Shown here one piece after another: positions 9,435 through 17,850 of a DNA stretch of 64,000 nt (within the stretch, counting starts at the first letter, position 1; each line of letters begins with the position of its first letter). This DNA is from CAWABB01 sp963780165 (GTDB lineage Bacteria; Bacteroidota; Ignavibacteria; UBA10030; UBA6906). Location of the stretch: contig CAWABB010000001.1 of assembly GCA_963780165.1 (NCBI GenBank), positions 1,488,001 to 1,552,000 on the forward strand, given 5' to 3'. The notes under the pieces were generated by a model. The model was given only the letters and a program-made list of their open reading frames with translations. It had not been told where the DNA came from and did not search any database. The position numbers were made by a program, and so were the translations under genes.

Positions 9435-9476
9435 AGAGGGGGATGGCCGACACAGGCCATCCCCCTCTGTTCTTTT
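9435..9476 (+). terminator. Rho-independent terminator
   Basis: A perfect 14-bp stem (9435-9448 with 9455-9468, arms AGAGGGGGATGGCC and its complement) with a 6-nt loop is followed by GTTCTTTT. It ends the membrane protein transcript. Confidence 0.85.
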
Positions 9477-9596
9477 GCTCTGGCAACTCGGGTCCGTTCG
9501 CCGCCCACCAGGGTGCCCGAAGGGTCGCCCTCCTGCACGATGACTCGCTGCGACACAGTCAACCTACCGTTGGCGAAGTGTGCTCCTGCAGTCGAC

Positions 9597-10709
9597 CTAC
9601 CGCTTCGCAAATTCCTCTCGCCGCACCGTCACCCGCTCGAGCCTCTCACGGACCACCTCCACCCCGATCCCCGGCCCCGTCGGGACGGCCATCGTCCCGT
9701 CCTTCGCGACAACGAACTCCGGGTCGACGATGTCTTCGCGATAGTACCGCTTGCTGGCGGAGATATCGCCCGGCAGCGTAAAGCCCGGAAGCGATGCGAG
9801 GGCGACGTTGCCGGCGCGCCCGATTCCCGACTCGAGCATGCCGCCGTGCCAGACCGGAATGCCGCGCGACATGCACAGGTCGTGAATGCGCATCGACTCG
9901 GTGAACCCGCTCACGCGGCCCGGCTTGATATTGATCACCCGGCAGGCGTCCAGCTCGAGGGCTGCGTTCGCATCCGCGAGCGAATGGATACTCTCGTCCA
10001 GGCAGATCGGGGTCTTGAGCTCGCGCTGCAGCTTGGCGTGATCGAAAATGTCGTCGTAGCCGAGAGGCTGCTCGATGAGCAGCAGCCGCTGGTCATCCAT
10101 CTGCTTGAACAGGTCGACATCATCGAGCGTGAAGGCGGAGTTCGCATCCACCTGAAACGGAATGTGCGGAAACGCCGAGCGAACGGCCCGGACGAGCGCC
10201 ACATCATGCCCGGGGGCGATCTTGATCTTGATTCGCCTGTAGCCTTCCTCCAGGTATCCGGCCACTTTGCGTACGAGCACGTCCGGCGATTCCTGGATCC
10301 CGATGCTCACCCCGACATCGATGCGCGGCCGGACCCCGCCCAGCGCCATCGAGAGCGAGACCCCCTTCGCCTTCGCCAGAAGGTCCCACAACGCCGCCTC
10401 CAGCCCCGCTTTTGCCATCATATGCCCGCGGACGGGAGGCCAGAGGGCCATCGCGGCTGACGCGTCGGTGATGGACTTCCCCAGCAGGGACGGCACCAGG
10501 AAGTCGCGCAGGATATGCCACGCCGTCTGGACCGTCTCGTAGGAATAGAACGGCGTTCCTTCGGCGACGGATTCCCCCCATCCGGTCAGCCCCTCCCCGT
10601 CGACCCGGACGATAATGTGTTCTTCGTCATTCTCGACACCCATGGAGGTGACGAACGGCGCCACAAGGACGAGCTTCACATGCCGGAGTTCAATTCGTTC
10701 GATACGCAT
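9597..10709 (-). CDS. menC: o-Succinylbenzoate synthase / N-succinylamino acid racemase (enolase superfamily)
   Basis: The 370-residue protein has the full MenC type-2 catalytic set: KIK (Lys161, Lys163), metal ligands in VDAN (Asp188), EQP (Glu213) and DES (Asp238, Glu239), and the second base Lys262 in NIKPGR. The N-terminal capping domain contains GWGESVAE. Enzymes of this NSAR/OSBS branch convert SHCHC to o-succinylbenzoate in menaquinone synthesis, racemise N-succinyl amino acids, or both. No other men gene is nearby, so which activity matters is open. It follows a barrel protein gene after an 82-nt spacer containing a hairpin. No strong ribosome-binding site is visible. Confidence 0.85.
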   Translation of the reverse strand: MRIERIELRHVKLVLVAPFVTSMGVENDEEHIIVRVDGEGLTGWGESVAEGTPFYSYETVQTAWHILRDFLVPSLLGKSITDASAAMALWPPVRGHMMAKAGLEAALWDLLAKAKGVSLSMALGGVRPRIDVGVSIGIQESPDVLVRKVAGYLEEGYRRIKIKIAPGHDVALVRAVRSAFPHIPFQVDANSAFTLDDVDLFKQMDDQRLLLIEQPLGYDDIFDHAKLQRELKTPICLDESIHSLADANAALELDACRVINIKPGRVSGFTESMRIHDLCMSRGIPVWHGGMLESGIGRAGNVALASLPGFTLPGDISASKRYYREDIVDPEFVVAKDGTMAVPTGPGIGVEVVRERLERVTVRREEFAKR

Positions 10710-10730
10710 GTTGGTTCAGGCTCCAGAATG

Positions 10731-10758
10731 GGGAAGGCCCTGTTGCCAGGGCCTTCCC
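10731..10758 (-). terminator. Intergenic hairpin, possible terminator
   Basis: A perfect 12-bp stem (GGGAAGGCCCTG and complement) with a TTGC loop lies between the barrel gene at 10792 and menC. There is no U tract, so it may be a weak terminator or an mRNA-end stabiliser for the upstream three-gene unit. Confidence 0.5.
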
Positions 10759-10791
10759 AGGGTGAAACATCATCATGCCGTGGGACGTCGC

Positions 10792-11400
10792 TCAATAGGT
10801 ATGGAACTGCCAGGACAGCATGACCTGGACGCTGACATTCTGGTCGCGATAGCGCTCCATGTACTGATAGCGGACCTCGCCACCCAGCTGTAAATCATTG
10901 GCGATCGGGTACATGTAGGACACCCCTGCGTACATGTACGGCGTGAAGGAGGAGACGTCCGACGTCTCGCCGAAGAACTCCACGTGGGACGTCAGCAGTC
11001 CCGCTCCTACCCCCAACCACGCGTCGAAACGATCGATCACGGGCATGGAGAAGACCAGAAGAATCGGCATGACATACAGGGAAGTCTGCGCGTTCGTCGT
11101 TCCAAACTCGTTTGTGAACGATTCCACCTCCGCGCCGTACACGTAATGGTAACCGGTTTCGAGCCCAACACGCAGGAGATGTTCCGGCTTCCACATAACA
11201 CGAAGCGTACTGGAGAATCCGTTCTGCAACAGGCCTTCCGGCTTGAAGTCAAAACTGGAGATGTTCCGTGTGTACCCTCCGCCGGCGTACAGAATCCATG
11301 CATAACTGGTGTCGGGGTTCTCGGCACGAAGCTGACCGCCGGGCAGGAGGAGCAGCACGGCGGGCAGCCAGGCTACGACCTTACTGGATATAGTAGGCAT
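10792..11400 (-). CDS. Outer-membrane beta-barrel protein
   Basis: Starting at the ATG at 11400 gives a product of about 200 residues with a signal peptide (VVAWLPAVLLLLPGGQLRA). Alternating hydrophobic/polar strands follow and end with an aromatic C-terminus (SWQFHTY), the mark of a small porin-like barrel. The ATG overlaps the last 20 nt of the upstream GDPD lipoprotein gene, which argues for translational coupling and against the longer reading frame from 11481. It is the third gene of a tightly packed envelope unit (12637-13368, 11381-12640, 10792-11400). Function unknown. Confidence 0.75.
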   Translation of the reverse strand: MPTISSKVVAWLPAVLLLLPGGQLRAENPDTSYAWILYAGGGYTRNISSFDFKPEGLLQNGFSSTLRVMWKPEHLLRVGLETGYHYVYGAEVESFTNEFGTTNAQTSLYVMPILLVFSMPVIDRFDAWLGVGAGLLTSHVEFFGETSDVSSFTPYMYAGVSYMYPIANDLQLGGEVRYQYMERYRDQNVSVQVMLSWQFHTY

Positions 11401-12640
11401 ACGCCACCGCTGTCGGATAGTTGGTGAGGATGCCATCGAACGTGCCCCGCGCGATGAATTGATTAATGTAGCCCGGTACATCCAGCGTCCACACGAATGA
11501 CCGGCGCCCCTCGGCCTTCATCGCCGCAACGTCGGCGTCCAGCGTACCCTGCGTCCACCGCGGCCCCCAGACTTCGGCACTCACCTCGCGGGCCTTGTCC
11601 GTCCCGAGCTCACAGAGCGTCGGGAGCGCCTGGTAGTTGGGGTAGCGCTTCAACTCTTCAAACACCTCATCGGTCGGAATGCCTATCATGATGTCGAGCC
11701 GCCGCCCTGCCGCCTGGGCCCGGCTGAGGTACTTCTGCTGAATCGGGACCATCACCTCCACAATGTTCCGGCCTTCGGTCTTCGTGTCAAGCCAGACAAA
11801 TTCGAGGGTTGTTTCATCGACGACTGTCGTGAGGACTTCCTCGAGCGTCGGAATTTTCTCTCCGTTGATGATGAGCCGGATGGCCGAGCGCACCTGGGCA
11901 AACGTATAATCCTCCACACCCCCGACCAGCGCGGTTTTTCTCGTCAGCCTGGGGTTGATGCTGCCATCGTGGTAGAGGATCGGCACGCCGTCCTTGGTCA
12001 ACCGTACATCGATTTCGATACCCGTCGACCCGAACGACTCCGCCAGCCGGACTATTTCCACGGTGTTCTCGGATGCCGGGATGCGATCGGACGTGCGGCC
12101 ACCGGCACGGTGTGCGAGGATCTGGAAATTACTAGTCAGGAGATCCTGGCGGATCGGGCGGGCATACTCCAAAGCTACTGGCCTGCTCGGTGCTTCCTGG
12201 CCGTCGCCGATTGTTCCCGTGAGCCTGATGAGTCGCGAGCCGCTTGTGTCGCCCATCAGGAACCGGCCACCCTCTTCGCGCTTGATGTAGAAACGGGCGA
12301 GACCGTTCTGGTTGCTCAGTGCATACCTCCAGTACCCTTCCATCACGATCACGGAGTCGATCTCGCCGGTCCGCAGCACGAAATGCCCGACCTGCGTCCC
12401 CGAGAACATGGAGATGCCGTTGCCGCACCATTTGACCACCATCGTCGGGCCGAACTGATCCGCACCCTGAAGGACGTTGTAGACGCCGGTCAGCTGCGCC
12501 TTCGCGGCTTCAGGGATCGGATACGTCTGGTCAAGGACACCGCCGCCCGGGAACTGCGGCACGTCCAGTATGTTCGGATCTTCACACGATGACAACACCA
12601 TCGCGAGGGCGAGAACTGCTACAGCTTGTCGTGTCGTCAT
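11381..12640 (-). CDS. Lipoprotein with glycerophosphodiester phosphodiesterase (GDPD) domain
   Basis: From the ATG at 12640 the product is about 419 residues and begins with a lipoprotein signal, AVLALAMVLSSC. An N-terminal domain of some 180 residues is unassigned. The C-terminal half is a GDPD TIM barrel: ILAHRAGG, then SENT, GIEIDVRLTKDGVPILYHD, and a final FVWTLD-x-FDGILTNYP segment. GDPD enzymes hydrolyse glycerophosphodiesters to sn-glycerol 3-phosphate. An envelope-anchored form could recycle phospholipid head groups. Its start codon overlaps the stop of the preceding barrel gene as ATGA, showing co-translation. Confidence 0.82.
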   Translation of the reverse strand: MTTRQAVAVLALAMVLSSCEDPNILDVPQFPGGGVLDQTYPIPEAAKAQLTGVYNVLQGADQFGPTMVVKWCGNGISMFSGTQVGHFVLRTGEIDSVIVMEGYWRYALSNQNGLARFYIKREEGGRFLMGDTSGSRLIRLTGTIGDGQEAPSRPVALEYARPIRQDLLTSNFQILAHRAGGRTSDRIPASENTVEIVRLAESFGSTGIEIDVRLTKDGVPILYHDGSINPRLTRKTALVGGVEDYTFAQVRSAIRLIINGEKIPTLEEVLTTVVDETTLEFVWLDTKTEGRNIVEVMVPIQQKYLSRAQAAGRRLDIMIGIPTDEVFEELKRYPNYQALPTLCELGTDKAREVSAEVWGPRWTQGTLDADVAAMKAEGRRSFVWTLDVPGYINQFIARGTFDGILTNYPTAVAYAYYIQ

Positions 12641-13368
12641 AGTCGGATCCCCAGGATCATTTCGGGGATAAAATAGTATCTGTTGAAGGTCGGGAAGAGA
12701 AGCCAGGTGGGGTAAAAAAACTTCACGTGATTGACACGGAACCCGAGCGTCACATAGTTGTCCTTCCACAGTGGCTGCTCAAACATCAGGGCAATCGATC
12801 CACCGTTGTAGAAATTGTTGTCCGAAGACGTCTCGAGATCGCCCGCATACGTGGTCAGGCTCGTCACGATACTGAGTTCGCCCCGCAGCGTGACCGCCAT
12901 GGAACCGAAATCGTATCCCACCGCCATCGCTGGATAGTTGAACCATCCGTGGGCCGTGTTGTCAAAGCCGTAACTGTGCATAAAGCCAAACCAGTACGCG
13001 AGGCGGTCCCCGACTTCAAAATGGACGCGGTCGAAGGCGTACACCCAGCTTGCTCCCGCCGCGAAGTGGTTCGTGATAATGATCGACGTGACCGCGCCCG
13101 TCAACTGGAAGTTGTGCGGAAGGCCGAAGCGCATATCCCAGGTGGGCAGCGGCGCCCGGATGAACGACGCCTCCTCCAGGATATCCTCAGGCGCCCGTGC
13201 CATATTGATGTCGAGCGTGCTTCGGAACTCCTTCGGCTGGAGTTGAACGGGGTAATGATACAGCCCGAACGCGTGTTGGGGTTGCGCCGTTGACCGTTGG
13301 GATAGAGCACAAAGGAGCAGAACGGCAACGAGACACCCGCAGATTTGTTGTCGCGGAAAGTGCGTCAT
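12637..13368 (-). CDS. Secreted/outer-membrane barrel-like protein
   Basis: I chose the ATG at 13368, which is followed at once by a signal peptide (CGCLVAVLLLCALSQRSTAQ). The 112 residues encoded upstream in frame are Arg/Ser-rich and overlap the neighbouring gene. The mature part has many Trp/Tyr/Phe-containing amphipathic strands and ends RYYFIPEMILGIRL, as in outer-membrane barrels. It is the first gene of a three-gene unit with the GDPD lipoprotein and a second barrel, overlapping the former by ATGA. Two barrels around a lipid-head-group hydrolase hint at an outer-membrane lipid or uptake role, which is inference. Confidence 0.72.
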   Translation of the reverse strand: MTHFPRQQICGCLVAVLLLCALSQRSTAQPQHAFGLYHYPVQLQPKEFRSTLDINMARAPEDILEEASFIRAPLPTWDMRFGLPHNFQLTGAVTSIIITNHFAAGASWVYAFDRVHFEVGDRLAYWFGFMHSYGFDNTAHGWFNYPAMAVGYDFGSMAVTLRGELSIVTSLTTYAGDLETSSDNNFYNGGSIALMFEQPLWKDNYVTLGFRVNHVKFFYPTWLLFPTFNRYYFIPEMILGIRL

Positions 13369-13492
13369 TGATATGCGGGAATGTGAGAGAGCGGGAAAAA
13401 GCTGGCCGGACGTCGTCGCCTCAGGAGGACGCAAGAGGCTAGAAAACGACCGCAAATAAAATGAAGAGGATTTGCCTGAGAAGCAACAGCGA

Positions 13493-14833
13493 TCATTCCT
13501 GCGAAAGAGTCTGCGGCCCGAGCGCCACCACAATGTCGGCAACATTGGTCCCTGTGGGCCCAGTGCGCAAAAGTCCTCTGAGCGGTTCGAAGAACGCATA
13601 CGAATCGTTCCTATCCAGGAAGTCTTCGGGCCGTATCCCTCGTGCGCCGGATTCAAGGATCGCTGTCTGATCAAACCACGCCCCCGCTGCATCCGTGGGT
13701 CCATCCGTTCCGTCTGTCCCCATTGCAGCTATCGTGAATTTACCTGATGTCGACTGCAGCGCATTGAAGGCGGCCAGAGCCAGCTCCTGATTTCTGCCTC
13801 CCTTACCCGGTCCCCGCACGGTGACCGTCGTTTCTCCTCCCCAGAGGAGACAGAACGGAGGGTTGCCTGGCCGTGCACTCTCCAGCTCCCAGCGCACTGC
13901 AGAGGCAATCGCTACGCCGGCGTCCCTTGCCTCGCCTCGGAGGGCAGAGTTCACGATCCGGGACCGATACCCTCGCCCTGCAGCCTCACGGGCTGCAGCG
14001 TCCAAGGCCACCGCGTTGTTTGCGAGCAGATGATAGGTGGCTCGCGCAAAGGCCGGATCGCCATACTTGGGTGTGTCCGCATGCAGGCCTCGCACGCCTT
14101 CCTGAAGATGCTGCTTCACAGCTTCCGGCACCTTTTCCATCAACCCCACCCTCTCCAGGACCGAACACGCATCGGCATACGTCGATGGGTCGGGCACCGT
14201 TGGACCCGAGGCGATCGCCTCCGGGGCATCCCCGATCACGTCGGAAATGACCAGCGTGACGCAGCGAGCCGGAGCGATGAGGCGTGCCAGCTGGCCGCCC
14301 TTCATAAGGGATAGGTGCCTGCGAACGGTGTTGAACTCGTGGATGCTCGCGCCCGACGCCATGAGGAGCCGCGACGTCTCCTGAAGGTCGCCGAGCGTCA
14401 CGCCCGCGGGGAGCTGTTCAAGCAGAGCGGATGCGCCGCCCGAGAGCAGACAGACCACGAGGTCGCGCTCACCTGCACTCTGAACAACACGGAGAATTTC
14501 CCGCGTTGCCGCAAGCCCCAACTCATCGACAACAGGATGCCCCGCTTCGAGCACCTGGATGCGCTCACATGGTTCGCCATGGCCGTAGGGTGCGATCACG
14601 CAGCCCGCCGTAATCCAGGTCCCGGCAAGGGTCTCGAAGGCGCTCGCCATCGTTCCGGCAGCCTTCCCCGCGCCCACGACAAACACGTGCTCGGGGGCAT
14701 GCGGCATCACTCGTTCCTCACTCACCTGCAGCATTCCGTTGTCCATCAAGAGCGATCGCGCAAATACCTCGCGGGAGGAGACGGCGCGGATCGCGGATTC
14801 GAAAATGGCGCGAAGGCTGGGAGGCAAGGACAT
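13493..14833 (-). CDS. Glycerate 2-kinase (MOFRL / DUF4147 family)
   Basis: The 446-residue length and both halves fit this family. The N-terminal DUF4147 domain has VVGAGKAAGTMA, GHPVVDE, CLLSGGASALLE and VISDVIGD. The C-terminal MOFRL domain has WGGETTVTVRGPGKGGRNQELALA and GTDGTDGPTDAAGA. The enzyme phosphorylates D-glycerate to 2-phosphoglycerate, feeding the serine-glyoxylate route or sugar-acid breakdown into glycolysis. A TTG-N20-TATATTCT promoter ends only 18 nt before the ATG, so the leader is very short and there is no clear ribosome-binding site. It appears to be monocistronic. Confidence 0.92.
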   Translation of the reverse strand: MSLPPSLRAIFESAIRAVSSREVFARSLLMDNGMLQVSEERVMPHAPEHVFVVGAGKAAGTMASAFETLAGTWITAGCVIAPYGHGEPCERIQVLEAGHPVVDELGLAATREILRVVQSAGERDLVVCLLSGGASALLEQLPAGVTLGDLQETSRLLMASGASIHEFNTVRRHLSLMKGGQLARLIAPARCVTLVISDVIGDAPEAIASGPTVPDPSTYADACSVLERVGLMEKVPEAVKQHLQEGVRGLHADTPKYGDPAFARATYHLLANNAVALDAAAREAAGRGYRSRIVNSALRGEARDAGVAIASAVRWELESARPGNPPFCLLWGGETTVTVRGPGKGGRNQELALAAFNALQSTSGKFTIAAMGTDGTDGPTDAAGAWFDQTAILESGARGIRPEDFLDRNDSYAFFEPLRGLLRTGPTGTNVADIVVALGPQTLSQE

Positions 14834-14851
14834 GGCCGGAGGGGTTTCGGG

Positions 14852-14882
14852 AGAATATATGGAGAGCGGAGACAGGATACAA
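14852..14882 (-). promoter_or_regulatory. Predicted promoter of glycerate kinase gene (TTG-N20-TATATTCT)
   Basis: On the minus strand TTG lies at 14882-14880 and TATATTCT at 14859-14852, 20 nt apart, immediately upstream of the start codon at 14833. Confidence 0.55.
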
Positions 14883-14929
14883 CGCGTTGTGGCAGCGGGC
14901 CCGCATAGACGGGCAGACCCGCTATATAT

Positions 14930-15078
14930 CGAAAGGGGCCCTCCCAGAAGTCCAACTCGGAGACATCCTGGTATTTCACGCGCTGATTCGCTGCTGAAAC
15001 TTGTCTACTATCGAGACTTGCAGCGCAGCACCTGAATGGATGTCAGCCTGACAGCGACTTCTGGGACGGCCCCTTTCG
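14930..15078. repeat. Inverted repeat pair with 23-bp arms, 149 bp overall
   Basis: The arm at 14930-14952 (beginning CGAAAGGGGCCCTCCCAGAA) and the arm at 15056-15078 are reverse complements with one mismatch in 23. About 103 nt lie between them, with no open frame of note. The arm sequence recurs in the hairpin at 28892-28930 (CGAAAGGGGCTGTCCCAAAAGT form). It could be a small non-autonomous element, a pair of transcription end signals, or a structured RNA. Confidence 0.7.
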
Positions 15079-15099
15079 GACGAACATACAGGACTCAGT

Positions 15100-15501
15100 T
15101 CATATCTTCCCCTTGAACATGGAAAGCGCCTGCTGCAACATGTCACCTTCAGGCACCTTCCCGCTTGGGGTCAGTGAATCGACAAGCCCGGGGAGAACGT
15201 TTGCGAGCATTGAGCTGGCCCTCTCGGGTGTCAGCCCCGCCTGCTTCGCAAGGTCGCCGAGGCGGTTGCCTCCGAGGGCCTTCGTGATCTGGTCGGCTGA
15301 AATCGGGAGGTTCTTTCCGGTGCCAACCCACGACGACACGACATCGCCCAGTCCACTCTTCGTGAACTGATCGACGAGGCCGGCCAGGCCGCCGGTATTC
15401 TGGTTGCCGAGCATGCCGGTGACCGCGTTCACCAGCTGCACTTCGGCTCCGCCGCCGGACTTGCCGGTCACTTTTCCAAGAAGATCGTCGAACAATCCCA
15501 T
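15100..15501 (-). CDS. YidB family protein (DUF937)
   Basis: The 133-residue protein shows the YidB pattern: MGLFDDLLGKVTGK at the start, a Gly-rich stretch (GLAGLVDQFTKSGLGDVVSSWVG) and the conserved ISADQITKALG ... LAKQAGLTPE block. The family is widespread and uncharacterised in most bacteria. GGAGGAGAGATC is the ribosome-binding site, and a TTG-N20-TACTTTCG promoter lies 24 nt upstream of the ATG. It is divergent from the outer-membrane protein gene at 15675. Confidence 0.85.
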   Translation of the reverse strand: MGLFDDLLGKVTGKSGGGAEVQLVNAVTGMLGNQNTGGLAGLVDQFTKSGLGDVVSSWVGTGKNLPISADQITKALGGNRLGDLAKQAGLTPERASSMLANVLPGLVDSLTPSGKVPEGDMLQQALSMFKGKI

Positions 15502-15524
15502 GATCTCTCCTCCAATCTGACCGT

Positions 15525-15555
15525 CGAAAGTACCCTATCATTTGGTGATTGTCAA
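15525..15555 (-). promoter_or_regulatory. Predicted promoter of yidB-like gene (TTG-N20-TACTTTCG)
   Basis: Minus-strand TTG at 15555-15553, 20-nt spacer, TACTTTCG at 15532-15525. This is one of the closest matches in the window to the Bacteroidota -7 box TAnnTTTG. Confidence 0.6.
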
Positions 15556-15575
15556 TCGCTTTCGAGCACTTCCTC

Positions 15576-15606
15576 TTGAACCTGAACCACTTGATTGCTA
15601 TCATGC
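15576..15606 (+). promoter_or_regulatory. Predicted promoter of outer-membrane protein gene (TTG-N20-TATCATGC)
   Basis: TTG at 15576-15578, 20-nt spacer, TATCATGC at 15599-15606. It lies back to back with the yidB-like promoter in the same divergent region. Confidence 0.45.
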
Positions 15607-15674
15607 GGGGTCTCATCGTCCGGCGCCGCACAGACAGTACCACCGAGCCCACAACCCCGCTTCGGAAGGTAACA

Positions 15675-17078
15675 ATGATGCTCCACCTAAGAGTTCGCAC
15701 ACGCGGGCAGTTGCAGGCCCTCCACATCTGCATCGCAGCCGCCTGCAGCCTGAGCGCTCTGATGACGACAACCGTGAGGGCCCAGGATTCCCATTACTGG
15801 AATCTCTTCTATGGCACGTACCCGACCCTTCTGGGAGGGACGGTGATCGGAAGCCCCTCCGATCTCGCCGGCTCGTACTACAATCCGGGCTTCAGGCCCG
15901 CCAGCAAGACCGGGGAACTACTGCTTGCCGCTCAGCTGTATCAATACGAACAACTCACGCTCGAAGGGAATGCGGGCACCAGGATCCCCCTTTCCGGATC
16001 CTCGGTCGCAGTCTCCCCCAGTCTCGTTGCCGGCAACTTTCCTGGTATGGACACTGCCTCGACGGACAGGTTCACATATTCCCTCCTGGCGCGCCAGCAC
16101 GTGAATTTCGATATCGAAGGCAGGGTAACTTCGGGTGGGACTTCCGGGGGGAACTCGAGTTCTGCCGAGCTGATCATGGAACAGAACCTTTCGGAGTACT
16201 GGGCGGGTTTCACATGGACCAGGCAGTTGAATAACACCTGGAGCGCAGGGGTCACGAACTATGTTGCGTACCGTTCTCAGACCCAGCGCCTCGGGTTGAC
16301 AATCCGGGATTACGACGATACGAGTTCCACAACTTCGGCCCTGAACTACACGAACCTCATCGACTATTACCATGTGCGGCTCCTCTGGAAACTTGGTGTC
16401 GGATATATAGATGACAGATTCTCGGCCGGCGCAACGGTCACAACGCCTAGCCTTTCTATCTTTGGCTCCGGCGAGTATTATCTCGATGAGGGCCTTGACG
16501 GGTACCCCCCCGAGCCGACGTTTTTCGCGGCGAGCAGCCAGAAAGATCTCACGCCAACATACAACTCATCGTGGGCGGTCGGCGCCGGGCTTGCCTATAC
16601 GTTTGATGATGTCAAGGTCTATCTCAGCGCCGAGTGGTACGCCCCCGTGGCCCGATACAACATCCTTGACACGAAGGATTTCACCGCAGCCAGCACCGGC
16701 ACTGCCGTGTCTACTGCGGTAGTGCAGGAACTGCGCTCCGTCTTCAACTACGGCGCCGGGGTTGAAATCTTCCCGGGGAAGCCGTGGTCCTTCCTCGCGA
16801 GCTTCGTCGTCGATCAATCGGCAGTCGACCCCGACGTGGAGAATACGACGTCGCTGTCCGCCTGGGACCTGTACCACTTCGCCGGTGGCGGCATCGCCAC
16901 TTTTGGTCGGTACCGGCTGACGCTGGGGGCGGCCATAACAGCGGGGAGCGGAAAGGCGCGGACATTGACCGAGTTGGCCAGCTTGATAGGATCAACCACG
17001 GGCCTAGTCAAGTCCACGGCGTTCGACGGCAAGTACTTTCGCGGTCAGCTGATTGCAGCCCTGAGCGTAGCGCTGTAG
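15675..17078 (+). CDS. Outer-membrane beta-barrel protein, FadL/OmpP1-like
   Basis: The start is one of two adjacent ATG codons (15675, 15678) after GGAAGG; a signal peptide ending VRAQ follows. The mature N-terminus (LFYGTYPTLLGGTVIGSPSDLAGSYYNPG split over this region) resembles the FadL/OmpP1 motif in which an early hatch segment precedes YYNPA. The remainder of this ~467-residue protein consists of alternating strands with Ser/Thr/Gly-rich loops and ends with ALSVAL. FadL-type barrels import hydrophobic compounds; a specific substrate cannot be inferred. The HdeD-like gene follows 57 nt downstream and may be co-transcribed. Confidence 0.78.
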   Translation: MMLHLRVRTRGQLQALHICIAAACSLSALMTTTVRAQDSHYWNLFYGTYPTLLGGTVIGSPSDLAGSYYNPGFRPASKTGELLLAAQLYQYEQLTLEGNAGTRIPLSGSSVAVSPSLVAGNFPGMDTASTDRFTYSLLARQHVNFDIEGRVTSGGTSGGNSSSAELIMEQNLSEYWAGFTWTRQLNNTWSAGVTNYVAYRSQTQRLGLTIRDYDDTSSTTSALNYTNLIDYYHVRLLWKLGVGYIDDRFSAGATVTTPSLSIFGSGEYYLDEGLDGYPPEPTFFAASSQKDLTPTYNSSWAVGAGLAYTFDDVKVYLSAEWYAPVARYNILDTKDFTAASTGTAVSTAVVQELRSVFNYGAGVEIFPGKPWSFLASFVVDQSAVDPDVENTTSLSAWDLYHFAGGGIATFGRYRLTLGAAITAGSGKARTLTELASLIGSTTGLVKSTAFDGKYFRGQLIAALSVAL

Positions 17079-17135
17079 CGCCGACGTGACCCGATTCTGA
17101 TCCCGCACCGCACATCCTCGCGAAAGGAGACAGCA

Positions 17136-17738
17136 ATGCTTCGAGCGTTGACGAAGAGCTGGTGGATCCTGGTGGTGCGAGGCGTTCTGGCAATCCTCCT
17201 GGGTGTCCTTGCGTTGGCACACCCGGGAACTACCGCCGCCACGCTTGTGCTCTGGATCGCCTTTTTTCTGATCATTGACGGCGCCCTCGCGCTCCTCACC
17301 ACCATCGCGCGATGGAAAGAACGTGAAGACAAATGGCTTCACGTCGCCGAAGGCGCACTGAGCATCCTTCTCGGCATTCTGATCCTCAACGCCCCCGAGA
17401 TGACGCTTTTTCTCGTCGTCCTCTACGCCGCAGTCTGGTCCATCATGGCTGGCATCACGCGCATCGCGATGGCCATCCAGCTCCGGAAGGAAATCGAGGG
17501 GGAAACCTGGCTCGCGCTCAGCGGCCTGCTCTCCATTGTCTTCGGCATCCTGGTCATCGCCCAGCCTGGCATCGGGCTCGCCACGATCATGTGGATGCTC
17601 GGGCTGTTCCTGATTCTGGCGGGCGTGGTCCTCATCGCCCTGGGGTTGAAGGTGAAGAAGCTCGCAGGAAAGGTCGACGATCTCCTCGACCGTGCAGAGG
17701 AGCGGGTCACACATCGGACTCGCGCATCTCGGACGTAG
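17136..17738 (+). CDS. HdeD family membrane protein (DUF308)
   Basis: The 200-residue protein has six predicted membrane segments arranged as repeated DUF308 units (WWILVVRGVLAILLGVLAL, VAEGALSILLGILILNAPE, LSGLLSIVFGILVIAQPG), as in HdeD-like proteins. HdeD contributes to acid resistance at high cell density in enterobacteria; elsewhere the role is unclear. The C-terminal tail is charged and cytoplasmic (KVDDLLDRAEERVTHRTR). AAAGGAGACAGCA gives a strong start. A terminator follows. Confidence 0.87.
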   Translation: MLRALTKSWWILVVRGVLAILLGVLALAHPGTTAATLVLWIAFFLIIDGALALLTTIARWKEREDKWLHVAEGALSILLGILILNAPEMTLFLVVLYAAVWSIMAGITRIAMAIQLRKEIEGETWLALSGLLSIVFGILVIAQPGIGLATIMWMLGLFLILAGVVLIALGLKVKKLAGKVDDLLDRAEERVTHRTRASRT

Positions 17739-17777
17739 ATCGATCACGCACGTCGCCCGGTCCCACCGAACATAACG

Positions 17778-17813
17778 ATGCCGGGGCTCGATGTCCGAGC
17801 CCCGGCATTTCTG
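17778..17813 (+). terminator. Rho-independent terminator, probably bidirectional
   Basis: A perfect 13-bp stem (17778-17790 with 17796-17808, ATGCCGGGGCTCG) with a 5-nt loop and a short T run lies between the convergent HdeD-like and response-regulator genes. Confidence 0.8.
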
Positions 17814-17850
17814 TTTCCATCCGTCAGAGTGATCGCAGGTCTGCAGGCAC

